NCBI RefSeq assembly: GCF_004360155.1
Contig: NZ_ML178720.1
Location: forward strand, 339,078 to 403,077
Length of the DNA stretch: 64,000 bases
From: Paraglaciecola marina
GTDB taxonomy: Bacteria; Pseudomonadota; Gammaproteobacteria; Enterobacterales; Alteromonadaceae
Direction: 5' to 3'
This document shows positions 57,946 through 64,000 of the stretch, piece after piece (position 1 is the stretch's first letter; each line of letters starts with the position of its first letter). The position numbers and the translations under genes were made by a program. The notes under the pieces were generated by a model, which was given only the letters and a program-made list of their open reading frames with translations, ran no database searches and had not been told where the DNA came from.

Positions 57946-58269
57946 CTAGTTCTTAACTAACTTCACTATTTCCTCTTCACTCAAACCATAGTTTATGGCC
58001 ATTCGTTGTATTGAAACTTGCTGCTTAATATTCTCTACCGTATTACTCTGAGGGTTAAAATTTCTATTTATATCACTCAAACAAATGCATATAACTTGAT
58101 GTTTGGCGATCCCCAGAGACGGCACTGCTAACGCCGCTCTTTTATATATTAGGTGAGGGCAGCTAGAAGTTCGACTTGGGGCTTGAAGACATTCTTTTGT
58201 TATAGCCCATGAGTTCCCCACAACCCAAAAGCTCAAAACAATAAAACTTGTCGGAACCCTTAAATTCAT
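57946..58269 (-). CDS. Small secreted protein coupled to glgA
   Basis: The 107-residue product has a signal peptide (about 1-22, ending SWA) and a mature part with several cysteines (C27, C37 and a CIC pair near residue 62), followed by a helical tail ending EEEIVKLVKN. It does not match a family I know. Its ATG overlaps the glgA stop codon by one base (TAATG), so it should be translated together with glgA. The cysteines suggest periplasmic disulfides. The link to glycogen metabolism is positional only. Confidence 0.6.
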   Translation of the reverse strand: MNLRVPTSFIVLSFWVVGNSWAITKECLQAPSRTSSCPHLIYKRAALAVPSLGIAKHQVICICLSDINRNFNPQSNTVENIKQQVSIQRMAINYGLSEEEIVKLVKN

Positions 58270-59693
58270 TACAAAGCTCCTAAATACAGCCCTTCATAAT
58301 TTTTAGCTGCATCTTCCCAAGTGAAGCGGCTTAACATAGCGTTCTTTTGAGTCGATTCAAACACGTCTGGGCTTTCATAATAAAACAGTAATGCCCGTTC
58401 AACGCAAGCAAGTAGGGCCTCGCCACTAGGCTCAACAAAAACGAAGCCAGTTGCTGATTCTGGATCATCCGCTAAATCAATCACTGTATCTTTTAAGCCA
58501 CCAACCGCCCTGACTATGGGTAACGTGCCATAGGCTAAGCTATACATTTGATTCAAACCACAAGGTTCAAACAGAGAAGGCATTAAAAAGAAGTCGCTGC
58601 CAGCTTCTATCATATGTGCTTTGCGAACACTAAAGTCCTCTATGAAAGCAAATTTAGATTGATGTTTTGCAGCCGTATTTCTTAACGCATCACTGATTTC
58701 AGGGTCACCGGTACCAATAATAACCAGTTGAAATTGATGACGTAATAATAACTCCAAGATTGGCATGATAAAGGCAAAGCCTTTTTGTTCGGTTAACCGA
58801 CACACCATACCTATAATCGGCAAATTATCATTCTCTGGCAGCCCAACATTTTTCTGCAAATCATTTTTACAATGTTTTTTACCGGCTAAATTCGAGTAGT
58901 CATATTGGGCTACTATATTTTCGTCTATAGCAGGGTCCCACTGACTATAATCACACCCATTAAGGATACCCGATACATCATTTCGTCTGCGATTAAACTC
59001 GTCATATAAATAATGCGAACCAAGGGGAGATAGGAGCTCCTGCGCATAATTAGGACTCACAGCGTTGATTTTATTTGCGTATCGAATACCCATACGCACA
59101 AAGTTGAGGGCATCACCGTCTAGCTGGCTATGCAACTGGTAATGAGGTTGCAGGTATTCAATGTCACTAAATTTATGGGTGCCTTGATATGCTCCATTAT
59201 GAATTGTAAAAATTGTTTTAGCATGAGTAAAAAAGCCACTGTTATCAATAGTCACAAAATAAGGGGTCAATGCTGTATGCCAGTCATTACAATGAATAAC
59301 ATCCGCTTGAAAACTTACTGCTTTAGCAGTTTGTAGCGCTGCGTTAGCAAAAAATGCAAAACGTTCTGCGTTGTCATGGTATGCATGGTAATCATCTGTA
59401 TATAATCCCTTTCGATCAAAAAATTCAGGATAATCAACAGCTAATACCTGTACATTTTCAATATTCAACTCTTTTATGGCAAATTCATAAGCTTTATTAC
59501 CAGAAAATAACACCTGCTTTTCACAGTAATCAGGAGCGTTAAATCTTTGGGCCAATTGTTGATAATATGGTATCACTATTGTCACGTCATGACCCATTGC
59601 TTTTAAAGCGATAGGCAGTGACTTTCCTACGTCAGCCAAGCCACCAGTTTTGACTAAATCTTCAACTTCCGAAACAACAAATAATATTTTCAT
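58269..59693 (-). CDS. glgA: Glycogen synthase (ADP-glucose type)
   Basis: GlgA extends alpha-1,4-glucan chains from ADP-glucose. The ATG at 59693 gives MKILFVVSEVEDLVKTGGLADV, matching the family's N-terminal KTGGL site, and 474 residues (E. coli 477); a TTG four codons earlier lies too close to the ribosome site. The C-terminal donor-site segment EPCGLNQMYSLAYGT is intact. No glgB, glgC or glgP gene lies in the window. The next gene is translationally coupled. Confidence 0.95.
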   Translation of the reverse strand: MKILFVVSEVEDLVKTGGLADVGKSLPIALKAMGHDVTIVIPYYQQLAQRFNAPDYCEKQVLFSGNKAYEFAIKELNIENVQVLAVDYPEFFDRKGLYTDDYHAYHDNAERFAFFANAALQTAKAVSFQADVIHCNDWHTALTPYFVTIDNSGFFTHAKTIFTIHNGAYQGTHKFSDIEYLQPHYQLHSQLDGDALNFVRMGIRYANKINAVSPNYAQELLSPLGSHYLYDEFNRRRNDVSGILNGCDYSQWDPAIDENIVAQYDYSNLAGKKHCKNDLQKNVGLPENDNLPIIGMVCRLTEQKGFAFIMPILELLLRHQFQLVIIGTGDPEISDALRNTAAKHQSKFAFIEDFSVRKAHMIEAGSDFFLMPSLFEPCGLNQMYSLAYGTLPIVRAVGGLKDTVIDLADDPESATGFVFVEPSGEALLACVERALLFYYESPDVFESTQKNAMLSRFTWEDAAKNYEGLYLGAL

Positions 59694-59754
59694 AGCAATA
59701 GCCAACCCTTTAATTGAATGATTAAATCATACTCCCATTTTGCTTAGTCTAAGG

Positions 59755-60780
59755 CTATTTCACTCGACTACAAAGATATACACTGAATTGTGTAGTTTGC
59801 TCTATCAAGGTAACCATTTTAAAACGTTTTTCAAGTAATTCAGAGTATCTCAAAAACTTGTTAGCAACCAAGTTTAGGGTTCCGTCAGCAGCCAAATATT
59901 GTTTAACCTGTGATATAAAACTCTCCGAAACTGAATAATCGGTTTGAATTCCAGTATGAAAAGGAGGGTTTGTAAATACACTTGCAAACTTACCCTTTAT
60001 CTCTGTTAAACCATTTGATGCGACTACCTCTACTTCTAGATCATTTAATCTAGCGCTTTCCTTAGAACAGTAAACCGCTAATGCGCTAACGTCACTCATT
60101 ACAACTTGAGCCTTTGGATTTTTAAGCCCTAGAAAACATCCTATGACCCCTGCCCCACTGCCAAAATCAAGTACTCGTCCATTGGGAACTTTGATTTCAC
60201 TATTCAACAATACACTAGTACCGTTATCGATTGAGCCATGGTTAAACACACCAGGTAACGAACAAATTTTATATTCAATGCCTGCTACTTCAATATCAAA
60301 AGCCTTTTGCCATTGTGTTAACTTAAAAGGTTTAATCTTTTTATCAATTTTTGCAGCAAACAACGCACAATGTCTGGCGGAGTCAATTTTATTCACTTGA
60401 GAACTCACAACTTCAAGCATCTTTGATGCGCTTTTTACACCCCCTTTATTTTCACCAACGAGCAATAAATCAGCACCATTTTTAAGGCAAGCAGCAATAT
60501 TCGCAATCAACATTTTTGCTTGTTCTTTAGACTTTGGCATATAAATAACTGCCCCATCAAACTCATCCTTTGTGGGGTAAGAAGCAGCAAAAAGGTGCTT
60601 ATCCTGCTGCCCATTGGCGCAACTGTTTTGATAAACATCAAAGTATTGATGAAAAACATGAAGCTCTACATTGTGTAACTGGGTACTAATATGACTATCT
60701 GTAGGGTTCACAAACAACCACTTACCTGTTTGAAAAACCTCTTTGCTACGCATTAGTAATTGACTAGGAGCAGATAACAT
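59755..60780 (-). CDS. rsmC: 16S rRNA (guanine-1207-N2) methyltransferase
   Basis: RsmC methylates G1207 of 16S rRNA in the small subunit. The 341-residue product (E. coli 343) has an inactive N-terminal half (LLVGENKGGVKSA; VNKIDSARHCALF) and a catalytic C-terminal half with VLDFGSGAGVIGCFLG near residue 200 and FTNPPFHTG near residue 265. Its start overlaps the trmB stop by one base, so the two methyltransferases are made together. Confidence 0.94.
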   Translation of the reverse strand: MLSAPSQLLMRSKEVFQTGKWLFVNPTDSHISTQLHNVELHVFHQYFDVYQNSCANGQQDKHLFAASYPTKDEFDGAVIYMPKSKEQAKMLIANIAACLKNGADLLLVGENKGGVKSASKMLEVVSSQVNKIDSARHCALFAAKIDKKIKPFKLTQWQKAFDIEVAGIEYKICSLPGVFNHGSIDNGTSVLLNSEIKVPNGRVLDFGSGAGVIGCFLGLKNPKAQVVMSDVSALAVYCSKESARLNDLEVEVVASNGLTEIKGKFASVFTNPPFHTGIQTDYSVSESFISQVKQYLAADGTLNLVANKFLRYSELLEKRFKMVTLIEQTTQFSVYLCSRVK

Positions 60781-61499
60781 TATGAAATTCTCTCAAACAT
60801 TAAATCCCACACTCCATGTCCTAATCTGTGACCACGTTGTTCAAACTTTGTAAGTGGTCTTTGTTCTGGACGAGGCACATAATCATTCGTTTCTGACTGG
60901 TTCTTAAATCCTTCAGCTTCGGACATGACCTCTAACATATGTTCAGCATAATTCTCCCAATCGGTAGCCATATGAAAAACGCCACCGATTTCCAGTTTCG
61001 CTCTTAATTTTTGTACAAACTCACTCTGCACTATACGTCTTTTGTGATGGCGAGTTTTATGCCATGGGTCAGGGAAAAAAAGTTGTACTCTGGCTAAACT
61101 GTTATCTGCAACACAGTCAGCAAGTATCTCTGCTGCGTCATGTTCAAATAATCTTAAATTAGTTACGCTTTGCTCTGCTGCTTCATTTAAGCATGCACCC
61201 ACGCCGGGCCTATGTACTTCAATTCCAATAAAGTCTTTTTCCGGCTCTTTAGCAGCCATCTCAACTAATGACTTACCCATACCAAAGCCTATCTCAAGAA
61301 CAACAGGGGCTGAACGGCCAAATACTTCAGAAAAGGTTAATGACCCTGCTTTATGTTCTAACCCCATGGTGGGCCAATATTGCTCAATGGCTCTTGCTTG
61401 CCCTTGCGTAAGCCGCCCTTCTCGCTTCACAAAACTTTGAATTTTACGAATATAAACCCCTGACTTAGCGGCTTCTTCTTCAGACTTAAACTGACTCAT
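60780..61499 (-). CDS. trmB: tRNA (guanine-N7)-methyltransferase
   Basis: TrmB makes m7G46 in tRNA. The 239-residue product (E. coli 239) has the AdoMet motif [16 protein letters not shown] near residue 68, [28 protein letters not shown] near residue 140 and a conserved [17 protein letters not shown] near the C-terminus. It is first in a two-gene unit with rsmC. Confidence 0.96.
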   Translation of the reverse strand: MSQFKSEEEAAKSGVYIRKIQSFVKREGRLTQGQARAIEQYWPTMGLEHKAGSLTFSEVFGRSAPVVLEIGFGMGKSLVEMAAKEPEKDFIGIEVHRPGVGACLNEAAEQSVTNLRLFEHDAAEILADCVADNSLARVQLFFPDPWHKTRHHKRRIVQSEFVQKLRAKLEIGGVFHMATDWENYAEHMLEVMSEAEGFKNQSETNDYVPRPEQRPLTKFEQRGHRLGHGVWDLMFERIS

Positions 61500-61601
61500 G
61501 AATTTTTCTCTTATTAAAAAACGAATTGCTGTTTTAATTCAGCACTAATGTGGCGCATTATCCTTTCACATTTAAGGATTGCAAGGTTTCGCCAGTAAAT
61601 A

Positions 61602-62330
61602 TCATGCTATGAAATTGACCAGCTTTTGAGCTAGATTAATCGGCTGCTCTAAAGGCAGCATATGTCCTGCACCTTTAATTATTGTCACCTTTGCTTGTTG
61701 CAAGCTAGCAACTGCTCGCTCTATTTCGGTCAGCTTGACTAAATTATCTTGCTCGCCAACTACGAATTGTATCGGAAAACGACATGTTGCTAATTGAAGC
61801 ACCAAGTTCTTTCTAACCTCAGTAGCGCTAAGCTGGGCCTCTAAAACGCCCATACCCAAATCACGTTCCATACTTTTCACTACATCCTTAAGAGCATTAT
61901 CATTTTGATTAGCTTCATGAAAATACTTAACAAGATGTTTTTCACTAGAGCCTTTAAATTGTTTATTCCGTATTAATTTAAGGGTTTGCTTGCGCTGAGC
62001 CAAAACATCCCCAGGTAAGGCATTACAACTGCTACTAATTAAGGTTAAAGAAGCCACGCGAGACTTATGCTCAATCGCTGTTAATGCTGCAATATATGCC
62101 CCCATAGAGAAGCCTATTAAGTGAACCGGCTCGTCAAAATAGTCTAAACGATCAGCACTTAACATTCGCATTTGATCTAGATCTTGAGCCCACTGTAAAG
62201 GCACAAAGGCGCGTTTAGGGATATTCAGATGTTGCCAACAAGAATTAAATATTCGCTCATCACACAAAGTGCCCGGTAAAAATATTACAGGTGAGTTGAT
62301 TTTATGCGGACTGCTACTAGGGTTTAACAA
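61602..62330 (-). CDS. Alpha/beta hydrolase
   Basis: The 242-residue product has the alpha/beta-hydrolase nucleophile elbow GFSMG with Ser75, an acid residue in VGEQDNLV near residue 195 and the catalytic His in GAGHMLPLE near residue 225. The oxyanion segment FLPGTLCDERIF lies near residue 17. No signal peptide is seen. This form resembles the MhpC/BioH-like group of cytosolic esterases; the substrate cannot be told. It is divergent from mutY across about 78 bases. Confidence 0.85.
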   Translation of the reverse strand: MLNPSSSPHKINSPVIFLPGTLCDERIFNSCWQHLNIPKRAFVPLQWAQDLDQMRMLSADRLDYFDEPVHLIGFSMGAYIAALTAIEHKSRVASLTLISSSCNALPGDVLAQRKQTLKLIRNKQFKGSSEKHLVKYFHEANQNDNALKDVVKSMERDLGMGVLEAQLSATEVRKNLVLQLATCRFPIQFVVGEQDNLVKLTEIERAVASLQQAKVTIIKGAGHMLPLEQPINLAQKLVNFIA

Positions 62331-62408
62331 GAAAGTCTCGATTGATGTTTTTATCTTAGATTAAGGTATTATCCTGTAAATATTGTAAGAACAACAGTCG
62401 ATAATTCA

Positions 62409-63467
62409 GTGTCCAAAAATAGTAGTCAGCCATTTAATCAAAACGTACTTACATGGTTTGATAAAAATGGCCGTAAAGATTTACCTTGGCAATCAACTAA
62501 AACACCCTATAGGGTTTGGGTGTCAGAAATAATGCTACAGCAAACCCAAGTCAAAACAGTGATTCCGTACTATCGTAATTTTATGGAACGCTTCCCCGAT
62601 GTATTAAGTTTAGCTAATGCCCCACAAGATGAAGTTTTACATCTTTGGACTGGACTGGGATATTACGCTCGCGCTCGGAATTTACAAAAAGCAGCACAAG
62701 TCATTCGTGATGAATACCAAGGCAAGTTTCCTGAGGAGCTAGAACAAGTAATCGCATTGCCAGGTATAGGTCGCTCAACTGCAGGCGCAATATTATCTCT
62801 CGCCTGCCAACAAGCACACAGTATTTTAGATGGCAATGTAAAGCGAGTGCTGGCACGCTATTTCGCTATAGACGGTTGGCCGGGCAATAAAAAAGTAGAA
62901 ACCGAGTTATGGCGCTACGCAGATGAATTAACCCCAGCCACCAGAACCGGCGATTACACCCAAGCAATGATGGATATGGGCGCTACCCTATGTACTCGTA
63001 GTAAACCTAAATGTGATAGATGCCCTGTGCAATTAGGATGCTTAGCCTTTGTGCAAGGTAGACAAACTGAGCTCCCCCATAAGAAACCAAAAAAGCAAAT
63101 CCCTACTAAATCTACAATTATGTTAGTCCCCATGTGGCAGCAACAAGTATTAATTTATAAGCGCCCTCAAAGTGGTATATGGGGAGGATTGTGGGGCCTT
63201 CATGAAGTTGACAATGAAAGAATGGTAGAAAAGTTCACAACTAATTTAAAATTGGGAGAGATACAAGAACAGGCACTAGACCCTTTTCGTCATACTTTTA
63301 GCCACTTTCATTTAGATATTCAGCCAATTATATTGCACTTAAAACAACAACCCTCACACCAGATAATGGAAAACTCACAAATGTGGTTTGATTTAGCGCA
63401 ACCACAAAGTTTAGGATTAGCCGCGCCAACCAAGAAACTATTTAGTACAATTGGCGCATCATTTTAA
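62409..63467 (+). CDS. mutY: Adenine DNA glycosylase MutY
   Basis: MutY removes adenine mispaired with 8-oxoguanine. The 352-residue product has catalytic Glu40 ([10 protein letters not shown]), a helix-hairpin-helix [11 protein letters not shown], catalytic Asp in [11 protein letters not shown], the [4Fe-4S] ligands C-x6-C-x2-C-x5-C in the [11 protein letters not shown] region, and a C-terminal NUDIX-like domain that recognises 8-oxoG. The start is a GTG at 62409. It is followed 22 bases later by yggX, the standard pair. Confidence 0.96.
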   Translation: MSKNSSQPFNQNVLTWFDKNGRKDLPWQSTKTPYRVWVSEIMLQQTQVKTVIPYYRNFMERFPDVLSLANAPQDEVLHLWTGLGYYARARNLQKAAQVIRDEYQGKFPEELEQVIALPGIGRSTAGAILSLACQQAHSILDGNVKRVLARYFAIDGWPGNKKVETELWRYADELTPATRTGDYTQAMMDMGATLCTRSKPKCDRCPVQLGCLAFVQGRQTELPHKKPKKQIPTKSTIMLVPMWQQQVLIYKRPQSGIWGGLWGLHEVDNERMVEKFTTNLKLGEIQEQALDPFRHTFSHFHLDIQPIILHLKQQPSHQIMENSQMWFDLAQPQSLGLAAPTKKLFSTIGASF

Positions 63468-63489
63468 TAAAATATGTAATAAGAGCATT

Positions 63490-63762
63490 ATGAGTAGAAC
63501 TGTATTTTGTCAACGCATGCAAAAAGAAACCGATGGCCTTGATTTTCAACTTTATCCTGGCGAACTAGGGCAGAAGATATTTGAAAATATTGGGAAAGAA
63601 GCATGGGCTGAATGGCAAAAGAAACAAACCATGTTAATTAATGAGAACAAGCTCAATATGATGGAGCCGACAGACAGAGCATTTTTAGAAACCCAAATGC
63701 AGGCCTACCTATTTGAAGGCAAAGAGCCAAACATTGAAGGTTACGTTGCGCCAAACAAGTAA
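63490..63762 (+). CDS. yggX: Fe(2+)-trafficking protein YggX
   Basis: YggX is a small cytosolic protein that protects iron-sulfur enzymes, such as MutY next to it, from oxidative damage. The ATG at 63490 gives [20 protein letters not shown] and 90 residues, as in E. coli (91); a longer frame would overlap mut[23 protein letters not shown] and [12 protein letters not shown] are all family marks, and Cys7 is conserved. Confidence 0.97.
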   Translation: MSRTVFCQRMQKETDGLDFQLYPGELGQKIFENIGKEAWAEWQKKQTMLINENKLNMMEPTDRAFLETQMQAYLFEGKEPNIEGYVAPNK

Positions 63763-63850
63763 TTTAACTAAAAATTTCAACCTAGATGGCATTTTTTACA
63801 GTCAATTTGCTTAATCTATAAGCGATCTACAAAAATACCGGAAAAAGTGG

Positions 63851-63879
63851 TTGACTTAAAAGCCGTAAATCCGTTTAAT
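63851..63879 (+). promoter_or_regulatory. Sigma-70 promoter of tRNA-Phe
   Basis: TTGACT (63851-63856) and TTTAAT (63874-63879) are 17 bases apart, followed by a GC-rich discriminator. The tRNA begins about 50 bases later. Confidence 0.7.
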
Positions 63880-63929
63880 ACGCACCCACAGCGACACAGG
63901 CATACTTTTACAGTAGTTTGTTAGTTGAA

Positions 63930-64000
63930 GCCCAGATAGCTCAGTTGGTAGAGCAGAGGATTGAAAATCCTCGTGTCCTTGGTTCGATCCCGAGTCTGGG
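63930..64000 (+). tRNA. tRNA-Phe (anticodon GAA), 3' end beyond the window
   Basis: The cloverleaf has acceptor GCCCAGA (pairing with TCTGGG at the end), D-loop AGTTGGTAGAG, anticodon stem GAGGA/TCCTC with loop TTGAAAA (GAA at 63963-63965) and T-loop TTCGATC. The last acceptor base and CCA lie outside the window. Confidence 0.95.

Overview
The window is a stretch of chromosome from a low-GC marine-type gammaproteobacterium, most probably Alteromonadales (Alteromonas / Paraglaciecola / Glaciecola-like). This placement is an inference from gene content and order: ubiE-ubiJ-ubiB, tatABC followed by tatD and hemB, ppx-rhlB facing trxA-rho, purEK, accBC beside aroQ and prmA, glgA, rsmC-trmB and mutY-yggX. 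Family names and comparisons are from memory; no database search was run.

Layout. 1-9.2 kb: an RraB-like lipoprotein, a serine hydrolase, an alanine dehydrogenase/carboxyethylornithine synthase-type enzyme, a stomatin/NfeD pair, glutathione reductase and oligopeptidase A. 9.2-13.6 kb: an accessory patch in which a Tag-like glycosylase gene is followed by three small DUF genes. The 3' end of the glycosylase gene and its downstream sequence recur about 2.1 kb later as a diverged direct repeat. Two membrane proteins follow. 13.6-17.2 kb: a secreted beta-propeller protein and a TonB-dependent receptor. 17.4-27.1 kb: ubiquinone genes, an envelope protein, the Tat translocon with a coupled unknown secreted protein, tatD, a 7TMR-DISM diguanylate cyclase and hemB. 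27.2-32.2 kb: a leftward c-di-GMP block (diguanylate cyclase, FIST sensor, GGDEF-EAL protein). 32.3-39.1 kb: ppx, rhlB, trxA, rho, purE, purK. 39.1-43.4 kb: tRNA-Thr, a DUF2513 gene, a palindrome-rich intergenic element and a Gld-like ABC exporter. 43.7-49.9 kb: prmA, a soluble PAS-PAS chemoreceptor, accC, accB, aroQ, acpH and upp. 50-64 kb: dsbD, fxsA, type III glutamine synthetase, ppiC, arcA, a sensor kinase, a small secreted protein, glgA, rsmC, trmB, an alpha/beta hydrolase, mutY, yggX and a tRNA-Phe cut by the window edge.

Most of the window is core metabolism and housekeeping: quinone, heme, purine, fatty-acid and glycogen synthesis, thiol redox, protein export and RNA turnover. Two themes stand out. 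The first is signalling: three GGDEF proteins, a FIST sensor, a BdlA-like receptor, ArcA and an orphan kinase. The second is envelope function: Tat, DsbD, the TonB receptor and NfeD/SPFH.

No CRISPR array, transposase, integrase, rRNA or phage structural gene is visible. The most unusual items are the repeat-bounded DUF-gene island, an acpH gene whose conserved N-terminus begins at an ATC codon behind a good Shine-Dalgarno, a palindrome-rich intergenic element at 40.1-40.2 kb, and an AlpA-like 35-codon reading frame upstream of purE.
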